Shown piece by piece: positions 8,887 to 16,588 of a stretch of 64,000 nucleotides of DNA. The stretch lies in the NCBI RefSeq assembly GCF_037076525.1, contig NZ_AP029018.1, positions 2,529,423 through 2,593,422 of the forward strand, read 5' to 3'. The translations under genes were made by a program, and so were the position numbers. This stretch comes from Selenomonas sp. TAMA-11512 (GTDB lineage Bacteria > Bacillota > Negativicutes > Selenomonadales > Selenomonadaceae). Each line of letters starts with the position of its first letter. Position 1 is the stretch's first letter. The notes beneath the pieces were generated by a model. That model did no database searches, was not told where the DNA came from, and saw only the letters and a program-made list of their open reading frames with translations.

Positions 8887-9188
8887 ATGCAGGAGCCTGT
8901 GTTTACAATGGAACATATTGCTTCGATTGTAAAACCGCTTGCCGATAAATACCGTGTGAAAAAAATTTATTTGTTCGGTTCCTATACGAGAGGCGAAGCA
9001 GACGAAAATAGTGATTTGGATTTTTTAGTGGAAAGCAGTTTAAGAAAACGATGATTTTTGCTTTGGCAGAGGATTTGCGAGTGGCACTGAAGAAAAAAGT
9101 GGATGTTTTTGAAATAGGCGAAGTCAACACGGACAGTAATTTCTATAAAACGATGATGCATGAGAGAAAATTGCTGATCACCATATGA
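8887..9188 (+). pseudogene. MNT-type nucleotidyltransferase antitoxin, frameshifted
   Basis: The first frame (8887-9054) encodes an MNT-domain start with the nucleotidyltransferase motif FGSYTRGEADENSDLDFLV. It runs into TGA at 9052-9054. The sequence continues in another frame from about 9039 (FKKTMIFALAEDL to LLITI) and stops at 9186-9188. Joined, the product would be about 100 residues, the usual size of MNT antitoxins in HEPN/MNT modules. GAGGAGG at 8873-8879 favours ATG 8887 over 8884. The frameshift near 9035-9042 makes it a likely pseudogene; a sequencing error is the alternative. Confidence 0.8.
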
Positions 9189-9418
9189 AACAACCCGACG
9201 GAAAGGCTGCTCTATTGCAATGTTTTTCAAGGAAATATATTACTCCCGCAGGGAGTATGGCGGAGACAGGACATTATTTCCCCGGGGAGACAGCGTTTTA
9301 CCTTGCCTATCGCATGAAGTTTTATGGCGGGCGGCAGTGGTACTATCCCCCCGATGGAAAATTTAAAGATCCGAATTTTGCGGATCGGATTTATGCGTTG
9401 ATTGATGAAGCTCGTTGA
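9185..9418 (+). CDS. Small hypothetical protein overlapping the MNT gene
   Basis: A 77-codon ORF whose ATG overlaps the MNT stop (ATGA at 9185-9188). A HEPN toxin would be expected here, but the sequence lacks a recognisable HEPN Rx4-6H motif. Its C-terminal half (YRMKFYGGRQWYYPPDGKF) looks like a genuine folded fragment, rich in aromatic residues. I do not recognise the family. It may be a decayed partner or the 3' end of a deleted gene. Confidence 0.35.
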   Translation: MKQPDGKAALLQCFSRKYITPAGSMAETGHYFPGETAFYLAYRMKFYGGRQWYYPPDGKFKDPNFADRIYALIDEAR

Positions 9419-9435
9419 TATGGAGGGATTGGATT

Positions 9436-10020
9436 ATGTTTGGAAGGCACTTTTGGAAGACACTCTGTTTTGTTTCTTTTCTCTGCTTATTTCTCGGACA
9501 TATATGCAGCGCCCAGCGTCCGGTGGAATACACAAGAAATCTCGGAGCTATGCCGATAAGCTGTTCCATATACCGAGAGCAGGCATCCATCAACGGCATC
9601 TCTACGGGAGATTCTCTGCAAAAGGTGGTCTCCGTCTTTGGACAGCCGTCTCATGTATCACAAGCAGGCAACAGTATGACGTATTCTTACCATGGAATGG
9701 AAATTCTGCTGACAGCATGGGGTCCGAGTCAGGATTATACGGTGACCACGATCAGTGTAAGTGGAAACAGCGAGCCCAAAACCGCGGATGGCGTAGGTGT
9801 GGGGATGCCTGAGACGGTATTGTCCCGGATATACGGTACAGCGGATAGTGTATCTACGGAAAGACATAAGGTGCCAAAGCTCTCAGAGAAGGATAATGAG
9901 GAGTATCGGAACCGCCTGGACAAAACGGTATATGCGTATAATGCGGACGAGTGTGTAACAATGACATTTATTGTAAAGGAAGGAATTATAAAAACGATTC
10001 ATATTCATGCCGGTGAATAG
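9436..10020 (+). CDS. Secreted hypothetical protein with tandem GxP-type repeats
   Basis: A 194-residue exported protein with a signal peptide ending near HICSAQ. The mature part contains two similar modules: GISTGDSLQKVVSVFGQPSH and GVGMPETVLSRIYGTA. These resemble the SmpA/OmlA-like fold, also visible in the protein at 10543-11115. GGAGGG at 9422-9427 supports ATG 9436. Function is unknown. It lies amid toxin-antitoxin debris, but its codon use and intact frame suggest a live gene. Confidence 0.65.
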   Translation: MFGRHFWKTLCFVSFLCLFLGHICSAQRPVEYTRNLGAMPISCSIYREQASINGISTGDSLQKVVSVFGQPSHVSQAGNSMTYSYHGMEILLTAWGPSQDYTVTTISVSGNSEPKTADGVGVGMPETVLSRIYGTADSVSTERHKVPKLSEKDNEEYRNRLDKTVYAYNADECVTMTFIVKEGIIKTIHIHAGE

Positions 10021-10113
10021 AGCTCGACTGCTTGGGATAGAGGGCAAGGAGCATACAATGTGCTCTTTGTTCTCATATGATATCCTTAAAGAAAGACTTC
10101 GAAAGGAGGCGGC

Positions 10114-10318
10114 ATGATGGAAACAACGGAGATGACGGATGATATGATTGTGCAGGGAGCGCGCGGCGGTGCGCATCGTTCTCGAGAAAAACAAGGCAAG
10201 AGGCGTGTCGAGCATCGTTTATGACCGCAAGACGAAGACCATCTACGAGCTCAAGAGCGATGGGCAGCGTGTGCCTATACGGGTAAGATGTGATGAAAAA
10301 CGCACAGAAGAAGCCTGA
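10114..10318 (+). pseudogene. Antitoxin-like gene upstream of a zeta toxin remnant, frameshifted
   Basis: AAGGAGG at 10103-10109 precedes ATG 10114/10117, but the clear coding frame begins about 10157 in another phase (RAAVRIVLEKNKARGVSSIV, then YDRKTKTIYELKSDGQRVP) and ends at 10318. The two parts are joined by a frame slip. Position immediately before a zeta-type kinase fragment suggests the matching antitoxin (inference from context, not from a recognised family). Confidence 0.5.
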
Positions 10319-10520
10319 AATCATCGTTTTTGCCGGCCCGAACGACTCCGGCAAAAGTACGTTTAGAGAAATACTGATTCCGCCGCAGATAGCATATATC
10401 AATGCCGACGAGATTAAGAAAAGCATCAAATGCGATGATCTTGAAGCAGCGCAAAGACCTCAATCAACGAGAATAATCCTCAGGAATCAAACAAAGAAAC
10501 GGACTGCTGCACGAAAGTGA
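10293..10520 (+). pseudogene. Truncated zeta-toxin-family P-loop kinase
   Basis: From ATG 10293 the product begins with EIIVFAGPNDSGKSTF, a Walker A motif typical of zeta toxins (UDP-N-acetylglucosamine kinases), followed by INADEIKKS. Similarity stops near DDLEAAQ (about 10458) and the frame ends in a terminator hairpin at 10520. About two thirds of the protein, including later catalytic residues, is missing. Confidence 0.75.
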
Positions 10521-10535
10521 AGCAGTCCGTTTTTG
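10497..10535. terminator. Bidirectional terminator
   Basis: AAACGGACTGCT (10497-10508) pairs with AGCAGTCCGTTT (10521-10532). T runs occur on both strands, so it can end both the zeta remnant transcript and the minus-strand operon finishing at 10543. Confidence 0.85.
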
Positions 10536-10542
10536 TATGTCG

Positions 10543-11115
10543 TCAGATCTCGCTGCGGAAGTGAATTGCCTGAATGATGCCCGCCTCGTCGATGTCGAAG
10601 GTGAGCGTAGCGGCTTTGTCATCAAATGCGTAGGTGCAGGCGGTGAGTCCGTCCTCGTTTGTCTCGGAGAAGGAGGGTTCGCCGTACATTTCCTCGATGT
10701 CCTCGTAGCTCTTTCCGACACGGAGTCCGCCGAGGGTGCGGACGCTCTGCCCCATGACATCATAGCTCGTTATGATGAGGTCGCCCGCATCGCGCGTGTC
10801 CTTCGCTCCTGTGACGGCGCGGAAGACGAAGGGTTCGGCACCGTTGAAGGTAAAGGTGACGAAGCGCATGCCGTCGCCTGAGGAGTCTTTCTTCTGGTAG
10901 TCGTCCGCAAGTCCTGCGCGGACGATGGCCTTGCGGACATCAGAGAGTGTGGCTTTGCGCGGTTCCAATTGGTTCTGCCCGCCCGTAGTCGTATCATCCA
11001 GCACAAGTGTCGCTTCCCAATAGGTCATGCCGTGGGCAGATGCTGTCGCCGCGCCGAGGAGGATGCCTGCGGCAAAGAGGGCGGTGCAGAGAAGACTGAG
11101 GAATCGTGTTTTCAT
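10543..11115 (-). CDS. Secreted SmpA/OmlA-like hypothetical protein
   Basis: A 190-residue exported protein with a clear signal peptide (cleavage after TASA, near residue 27). The C-terminal half holds LGGLRVGKSYEDIEEMYGEP followed by a YAFDDKAATLTFDI strand pair, the same layout as the protein at 9436-10020. ATG 11115 follows AAAGGAGCG. It starts 13 bases after the TPM-domain gene and is the last gene of the zinc-ribbon/TPM operon, ending at a terminator. Probably a periplasmic accessory of that system (inference). Confidence 0.7.
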   Translation of the reverse strand: MKTRFLSLLCTALFAAGILLGAATASAHGMTYWEATLVLDDTTTGGQNQLEPRKATLSDVRKAIVRAGLADDYQKKDSSGDGMRFVTFTFNGAEPFVFRAVTGAKDTRDAGDLIITSYDVMGQSVRTLGGLRVGKSYEDIEEMYGEPSFSETNEDGLTACTYAFDDKAATLTFDIDEAGIIQAIHFRSEI

Positions 11116-11128
11116 GATAATCGCTCCT

Positions 11129-12454
11129 TTAGTATTTCCCACCGCCGCCGCCGTGACTGCTGTCACTGCTGGAAGAGGTGATGTGAGAACCGGAGGACGA
11201 GGTTTTTTTCTCGTATTTCGCCCGTCGGGATTCTGAGGTGCGGATATGGATGTCCTTGCTGTGTGTGATGCGGACGCTGGTGTATGAGAGGTAGTCATCC
11301 GCCTCGGCGGCGTGTGCGGTGGTATCCATTCCCTCCTCGAGGTGAGAGGAGATGGCACCGTAGACGATCTCTGCGAGGAGAAGAGCCGTGCCGAGAATCC
11401 CGACGATCGCCCACGGATCGAGAGGGATGTACGGTTTGCCCTCCTTCTCGTAGTAGGTCAGCATCTCGTCCACGGTGGCGGCAAATGCGGTGTATGCCTT
11501 GCCGTATTCATTGTCCTTGAGATCGGGGACGAAGCTGTCTGCGAGGTACTCGATGCCGTACTCATCGGTGATGCGCTGGCGCATCTTGTTGTCGGTGGAG
11601 ACGTAGAAATCACGGTCTTTCGGCGCGAGGAGAAAGACGATCGTTCCGTTTGCGCCGCCATCCATGATCCGATCGACGGCCGCATTTGCGATCTCGCCGA
11701 GCACTTGTTCGTGCGTGTCCTTGACGTTGCCGACGAGGATGCGTACGCCGTGTGCTTTCTCAAGCGCGGCGATGCTCGCATCGAGTGACTGCTCCTCGGC
11801 ATCCGTGAGGAGATCCGCCTCGTCCATGACGTGCACCGCTCCGATGGGGGCGGCATCCTTCGCCTGTGCCCCCCCGCGTGCGACGGCATCGGCGACTGCG
11901 CTGAGGACTCCCGCCCCGGTGAAGGGGCGCTGTTCCCGCTCGTAGTAGGTCAGCATCTCATCGACGGTCGCAGCGTATGCATTGAATGCGTCTGCATATC
12001 GGATTTCTTTGAGGGCGGGCAGGAATTTCTCCGTGAGGTGCGCGAGCCCCTCGTCGGTGATGCGTGTGCGCATCGTCCCATCGGCGATGAGGTAGTAGTC
12101 CCTGTTCTCCGGTGCGAGGAGGAGGAGAATGGCACCGTTATCGCCGCCGGCGGCAAGATCGCTGGCGATCATCTGCCGCGCGAGCGGTTCGAGCGGCTTG
12201 TCCTTCCAGTCCTTGACCGTTGCCGCGAGGATGCGGATGTGGTGTGCGTCCTCAATCTTCTTGAGGTTCGCGTCGAGCCGCATCATCTCTGCATTCGTGA
12301 GGATGTGGATCTCGTCGATGACGCAGGACGATCTGAGCCCCGACACCTCCGCCGTCGCGGTCGCCTTTTGCGGCAGGGTGAGGATGAAAAGGCTGAGGCA
12401 GAGGAGGAGCAGTGCGAGAAGTGCACTACGTCCGTGTTTCATTTCGTTCATCAT
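11129..12454 (-). CDS. Double TPM-domain membrane protein, copy A
   Basis: A 441-residue exported protein. A signal peptide is followed by two TPM (DUF477) domains at about residues 45-180 and 205-340. Each ends in AATVDEMLTYYE and contains a DNGAILLLLAP or NGTIVFLLAP strand. A membrane segment follows near 350-375, then a Ser-rich region and the Gly tail SHGGGGGKY. TPM proteins are membrane-linked, and some have phosphatase or chaperone-like roles; here the role is unknown. ATG 12454 follows AGGAGG by 8 bases. It is 12 bases downstream of a zinc-ribbon gene and paralogous to the gene at 13755-15080. Confidence 0.85.
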   Translation of the reverse strand: MMNEMKHGRSALLALLLLCLSLFILTLPQKATATAEVSGLRSSCVIDEIHILTNAEMMRLDANLKKIEDAHHIRILAATVKDWKDKPLEPLARQMIASDLAAGGDNGAILLLLAPENRDYYLIADGTMRTRITDEGLAHLTEKFLPALKEIRYADAFNAYAATVDEMLTYYEREQRPFTGAGVLSAVADAVARGGAQAKDAAPIGAVHVMDEADLLTDAEEQSLDASIAALEKAHGVRILVGNVKDTHEQVLGEIANAAVDRIMDGGANGTIVFLLAPKDRDFYVSTDNKMRQRITDEYGIEYLADSFVPDLKDNEYGKAYTAFAATVDEMLTYYEKEGKPYIPLDPWAIVGILGTALLLAEIVYGAISSHLEEGMDTTAHAAEADDYLSYTSVRITHSKDIHIRTSESRRAKYEKKTSSSGSHITSSSSDSSHGGGGGKY

Positions 12455-12466
12455 GTGCCGCACCTC

Positions 12467-13579
12467 CTACCAGTCCAAGATCAGCCAGCCGATCCAGCAG
12501 GTGATGAGAAAGACGAGGACGGCGGGCACGAGGGGGCCGTAGCGCTCCTTGAACTTGTCCCGCGGCAGCGAGGAGCTGACGACTTTGCCGGTCTGTCCGT
12601 TCATCATGAATGTGTAGGGCTTGCCTTTGTAATTCGTGGTGAGGATCCAGACGGGCAGCATCGCGTAGCGGACGTTCCCCTCTTCCTTATGGATCAGCGG
12701 CGCGCCTTCGGGGGTGACGTTGGTGTAGTTCTTGACGCTGGTGGAGAGCACCCAGGAGGCGCTCTGTGCGAGACGGCTGTCGGCACGCGGCAGGGATTCC
12801 TTCACGTCGACATCGTACTTGTCCGCGAGGTGTCCTGTGAAATATGCGGCGGAGAAGGGAACGAGATCCTTGTAGTCGAACGGCTCGATGCTGTCCATGA
12901 AGGAATCGTCCATGCGCTTGCTGGCATCGACGGGGATTCCGTCGAATGTCATCTCGCCGCTGCGCTCGCAGCGGTAGTGGGATATTTCGGTGACGGTCTC
13001 ATTCGTTGTTTCGCGGGTATTCCTGCGCTCCGCATTGAAATTTGCATCGACGTTCACATGTGCGTCGAACAGCCAGAAGGGGACGTACATGGACTGGATC
13101 TCTTTGATGCGGTTCTCGGAGGTGAACTCCTTCGGGAGCAGGCGTTTCCCCTTGTAGAACTCCGTGAGTGCGGCGACTGCCTCCTCCTTCGTCTTCTTGA
13201 ACGGGATGATGAAGTCGGGGCGCAGCATGCCGTCGAACCGGCGCGGGATCATGTTCGGGCTGCCGCAGTAGGCGCACTCGGTCGCCATGGTGTTGCCGTC
13301 GGAGACGAGCTCCGCACCGCAGGAGGAGCAGGTCTGGATCATCATGTGCGCCGTCTCGGCATCATCCCATGTGTCGGAGACGTTCTCGGTGTTCCACTGT
13401 GCCTCTTTTTTCTCCGCCGCATCCACTGCCTTTTCCTGCTTCTGTGCAAAGAGAGCATCCATCTCTGCGATGCTGATCTTGGCATCGCAGAATTCGCAGG
13501 TGACGTGGTTGTGTCCGGGGAGGAAGGTGAGCGGCGCACCGCATTTGGGACATTTGTAGCTGACGCTGGTATCGGGCAT
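12467..13579 (-). CDS. Zinc-ribbon membrane-anchored protein, copy A
   Basis: A 370-residue protein with two zinc ribbons. The first is CPKC...CEFC within residues about 8-32; the second is CSSC...CAYC near 80-105. A domain of unknown function follows with SMYVPFWLFDAHVNVD and SHYRCERSGEMTFDGIPVDA. One C-terminal membrane segment lies at about 350-368. There is no signal peptide, so the ribbons should be cytoplasmic. GGAGG 5 bases before ATG 13579 decides the start. It is cotranscribed with the TPM gene and close to the copy at 15093-16205. Confidence 0.8.
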   Translation of the reverse strand: MPDTSVSYKCPKCGAPLTFLPGHNHVTCEFCDAKISIAEMDALFAQKQEKAVDAAEKKEAQWNTENVSDTWDDAETAHMMIQTCSSCGAELVSDGNTMATECAYCGSPNMIPRRFDGMLRPDFIIPFKKTKEEAVAALTEFYKGKRLLPKEFTSENRIKEIQSMYVPFWLFDAHVNVDANFNAERRNTRETTNETVTEISHYRCERSGEMTFDGIPVDASKRMDDSFMDSIEPFDYKDLVPFSAAYFTGHLADKYDVDVKESLPRADSRLAQSASWVLSTSVKNYTNVTPEGAPLIHKEEGNVRYAMLPVWILTTNYKGKPYTFMMNGQTGKVVSSSLPRDKFKERYGPLVPAVLVFLITCWIGWLILDW

Positions 13580-13588
13580 AGGCACCTC

Positions 13589-13757
13589 CAGGGAATCGCT
13601 GATAATAATGAAGTCCGTCAGGTTGGCGTAGATTTTTTCGTCCGAACAAGGAGGCAGACCGGACGCATAGCAAAAGCTATGTGGAGGATTTGCAGGCCTT
13701 GTTCGGACAAAAAAGATGCGCTAAGATGGCGCGGCTGAATTTATCAGTGCTTCCCTA
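13589..13757. repeat. Miniature inverted-end repeat, copy 1
   Basis: About 169 bp with imperfect terminal inverted repeats: AGGGAATCGCTGATAATAA at the left, and a right end whose reverse complement starts CTAGGGAAGCACTGATAAA. The interior matches the copy at 46599-46766 (AGTC(C/T)GTCAG, GTAGATTTTT, GTGGAGGATTTGC). It fills the whole gap between the duplicated zinc-ribbon/TPM units and supplies the stop codon of TPM copy B. Confidence 0.85.
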
Positions 13758-15080
13758 GTATTTCCCTCCTCCGCCGCCGTGACTGCTGTCGCTGCTGGAG
13801 GTGGAAATGTAGGAATCCGAGGAAGAGGAGGACGAGGATTTCTCCTTGTACTTCGTCTCACGGGACTCTGTGGTGCGGAGGAAGATGTCCGCGCGGTGCG
13901 TGAGGCGGAAGCTGCCGCGCTCGACGTAGTCGTCCGCCTCGTGTGCACTTCGGACACTGAACATGCTGTCCGAGAGATGGGCAAGGATGAACCAGTAAAC
14001 GATGAGGGCAGGGATCAGTGCGCCGACGAGGGTGACGATGGTGAACAGGAAGGCATCCGGGTTGAAAGGCTTTCCTTCCTTCTCGTAGTAGGTCACCATC
14101 TCATCCACGGCGGCGGCAAATGCTGTGAAGCCCTCGGCGTATTTGTCCTCCTTCAGGGAGGGAACGAACTGGTCGGCGAGGTGTTCGATGCCGCTGTCGT
14201 CGGTGATGCGCATGCGCATCTTGTTGTCGGTGGAGATGTAGAAGTCGCGCTCCTTCGGCGCGAGGAGGAGGACGATGGTGCCGTTTGCGCCGCCGTCCGC
14301 GATGCGGTCAACGACGGCGTTTGCGACCTTGCCGAGCACCTGTTTGTGCGTGTTCTTGACGGTGCCGACGAGGATGCGGATGCCGTGCGCCTGTTCATAC
14401 GCGGCGAGCTTTGCGTCGAGTGCCTGCTCCTCGGCATCGGTGATGAGGTCGGACTCGTCGATGATACGCACTGCGCCAAGTCCCGAACCATCCGAGGCGG
14501 GGGTTCCATCTGCGACCGCACGCGCAACGGCACTGAGCGCGGCACCCGTGGTAAACGGCTTTCCTTCCCGCTGGTAGTAGGTCAGCACTTCGTCCACAGC
14601 GGCACCAAATGCGGTGAATCCTTCTGCGTACTGCCGCTTCTTCACGGAGGGGATGGACTGGTCTATGAGGTAGTCAATGCCGTCTCCGTCGGTGATGCGC
14701 GTACTGAGCTTCGCATCGGTGGCGACGTAGTAGGCGTAGTTGCTCTCATCTACCGAGAGGAGGAGCAGAACCGCACCGTTTTCACCATCGGGGGCGATCG
14801 TCTTGATGATGTTCTCCGCAAGCGGCTTCAGCGGCTTGTCCTTCCAATCGCCGGCGATTGCCGCGAGGATGCGGACGTGATGCTTCCGTTCCACTGCTGC
14901 GAGCTGCGCATCGAGTTTTTGTACCTCGGTATCGGAGAGAATATCCATCTCGTCGATAACGCGCGCGTTTCCGATGCCTGAGGCATCCGCCGTGCGCGGC
15001 AGGACGAGGGTAATGACTGTGAGACAAAGGAAGAGCAGGCCGATGAGTGCACTGCGTCCGTGTTTTATTTCGTTCATCAT
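13755..15080 (-). CDS. Double TPM-domain membrane protein, copy B
   Basis: A 441-residue paralogue of the protein at 11129-12454 with the same order: signal peptide, two TPM domains (each ending near VDEVLTYYQ or VDEMVTYYE), a membrane segment near 355-380, a Ser-rich stretch and the identical SHGGGGGKY tail. ATG 15080 follows AGGAGG. Its TAG stop (13755-13757) is formed by the tip of the miniature repeat, so insertion or recombination happened exactly at the gene end. It is 12 bases downstream of zinc-ribbon copy B. Confidence 0.85.
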   Translation of the reverse strand: MMNEIKHGRSALIGLLFLCLTVITLVLPRTADASGIGNARVIDEMDILSDTEVQKLDAQLAAVERKHHVRILAAIAGDWKDKPLKPLAENIIKTIAPDGENGAVLLLLSVDESNYAYYVATDAKLSTRITDGDGIDYLIDQSIPSVKKRQYAEGFTAFGAAVDEVLTYYQREGKPFTTGAALSAVARAVADGTPASDGSGLGAVRIIDESDLITDAEEQALDAKLAAYEQAHGIRILVGTVKNTHKQVLGKVANAVVDRIADGGANGTIVLLLAPKERDFYISTDNKMRMRITDDSGIEHLADQFVPSLKEDKYAEGFTAFAAAVDEMVTYYEKEGKPFNPDAFLFTIVTLVGALIPALIVYWFILAHLSDSMFSVRSAHEADDYVERGSFRLTHRADIFLRTTESRETKYKEKSSSSSSSDSYISTSSSDSSHGGGGGKY

Positions 15081-15092
15081 GTGCCGCACCTC

Positions 15093-16205
15093 CTACAGAT
15101 CAAACATGAGCCAGCCGAGCCAGAAGAGGACGGCGAATACGATCGTGGACGGGATGAGCGGGTAGACGTACTCCTTGAATGTGTCCTTGGGCAGATCCGC
15201 ACCGACGAATTTGCCGGTCTGTCCGTTCATCATGAAGGTGTAGGGCTTGCCCTGGTAGTTCGTGGTGAGGATCCAGACGGGCATCATGGCGTAGCGGACA
15301 TCGCCCGACTGCTTTCGGATCTTCGAGCTGCCGCTCGGGGCGGTGCTGGTATAGCCGCTGACGGTTTTGCTCAGCGCGTGGATGACGCTCGCCGTGAGGC
15401 GCGTGTCGGCGCGCGGCAGGGATTCCTTGACATCGACATCGAATTTGTCGGCGAGGTGTCCCGTGAAATACGCAGCGGAGAAGGGGCGGAGCTCGCTATA
15501 GTCGAACGGCTCGATGCTGTCCATGTACTTGTCGTCCATGCGTTTGCTCGCGTCAACGGGGATGCCGCGGAACGTCATCTCGCCGCTGCGCTCGCAGCGG
15601 TAGTGGCTGGTCTCGGTGATGATCTCGTCCGCCGTCTCGCGCCGACTCCTCGTTTCTGCGCTGAAGTCCATGGCGGCGCTTACCTGCGCGTCGAAGAGCC
15701 AGAAGGGGACGTACATGGACTGGATCTCCTTGATGCGGTTCTCGTCGCGGAACGCCTTCGGGAGCAGTTTTTTCCCCTGGTAGAACTCCTTGAGTGCGGC
15801 GATGGCGTCCTCCTTCGTCTTCTGGAACGGAATGACATAGTCGGGGCGCAGCATGCCGTCGAAGCGGCGCGGGATCATGTTCGGATTGCCGCAGTAGGCG
15901 CACTCGGTCGCCATCGTATTGCCGTCGGAGACGAGCTCCGCACCGCAGGAGGAGCAGGTCTGGATCATCATGTTTTCCGCTTCGGCAGCGTCCCATGTGC
16001 CGCCCGCATGCTCGATATTCCAGCGCGCCTCCTTTTCCTCCGCTGCCTGTGCCGCTTTCTCCTGCTTCTTTTCGAAGAGGGCATCCATCTCGGCGATGCT
16101 GATGTTCGAATTGCAGAACTCACAGGTGACGCTGCGATGCCCCGGGAGGAAGGTGAGCGGCGCGCCGCATTTGGGGCATGTGTAGCTGACGCTTGTATCT
16201 GGCAT
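15093..16205 (-). CDS. Zinc-ribbon membrane-anchored protein, copy B
   Basis: A 370-residue paralogue of the protein at 12467-13579 with both zinc ribbons (CPKC...CEFC and CSSC...CAYC), the SMYVPFWLFDAQ region and a C-terminal membrane segment. ATG 16205 follows GAGGTAA. First gene of the minus-strand unit: zinc ribbon B, TPM B, repeat, zinc ribbon A, TPM A, SmpA-like. The two zinc-ribbon proteins differ most in the linker after ribbon 1 and in residues 195-300, which suggests an old tandem duplication. Confidence 0.8.
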   Translation of the reverse strand: MPDTSVSYTCPKCGAPLTFLPGHRSVTCEFCNSNISIAEMDALFEKKQEKAAQAAEEKEARWNIEHAGGTWDAAEAENMMIQTCSSCGAELVSDGNTMATECAYCGNPNMIPRRFDGMLRPDYVIPFQKTKEDAIAALKEFYQGKKLLPKAFRDENRIKEIQSMYVPFWLFDAQVSAAMDFSAETRSRRETADEIITETSHYRCERSGEMTFRGIPVDASKRMDDKYMDSIEPFDYSELRPFSAAYFTGHLADKFDVDVKESLPRADTRLTASVIHALSKTVSGYTSTAPSGSSKIRKQSGDVRYAMMPVWILTTNYQGKPYTFMMNGQTGKFVGADLPKDTFKEYVYPLIPSTIVFAVLFWLGWLMFDL

Positions 16206-16418
16206 ATACGTTACCTCATTTTCTTATGATAGGGTTCTTTAATCGCGAATTTCTCTGACGCCTGTCCCGAAAACATTGTATCTTTGACAATCGGTCGTAC
16301 CGTCTGCATCCTCCTCTCTCGTATAGAGATATTCGTTTGCACTAATAACTTTCCTGCAAATATCCGTGAAGGATTTCAAAACGTGCCCTCTTGTCCTATG
16401 ATACTAAGCTCAGCTAAA

Positions 16419-16448
16419 TTGATTCATCCATATCTATTGTGATATAAT
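16419..16448 (+). promoter_or_regulatory. Promoter for the VWA/TlpA operon
   Basis: TTGATT (16419-16424) and TATAAT (16443-16448) are 18 bp apart. The leader to 16588 contains a hairpin (AAAGCGTAGG at 16495-16504 against CCTGCGCTTTT at 16513-16523) that could act as a weak attenuator. The rest of the 16206-16588 gap shows nothing else. Confidence 0.7.
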
Positions 16449-16588
16449 GCTGAAAGCGAAATCGACGCTGCACGGCAGTCCTCAAAATGATGGAAAGCGT
16501 AGGAAGGAGATTGCCTGCGCTTTTGTTGTGCGTGCCGCGTTTATCGGCGCTTCACCGATGTGCTGCCCGTTGTAGGAGGACAAGTAAC

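Noticed and set aside
11831..13738. 635-codon plus-strand ORF opposite the TPM/zinc-ribbon genes
   Set aside because: It is antisense to genes with clear domains and ribosome binding sites, has low-complexity Asp/Val/Gly/Arg-rich composition typical of GC-rich shadows, and has no start signal.
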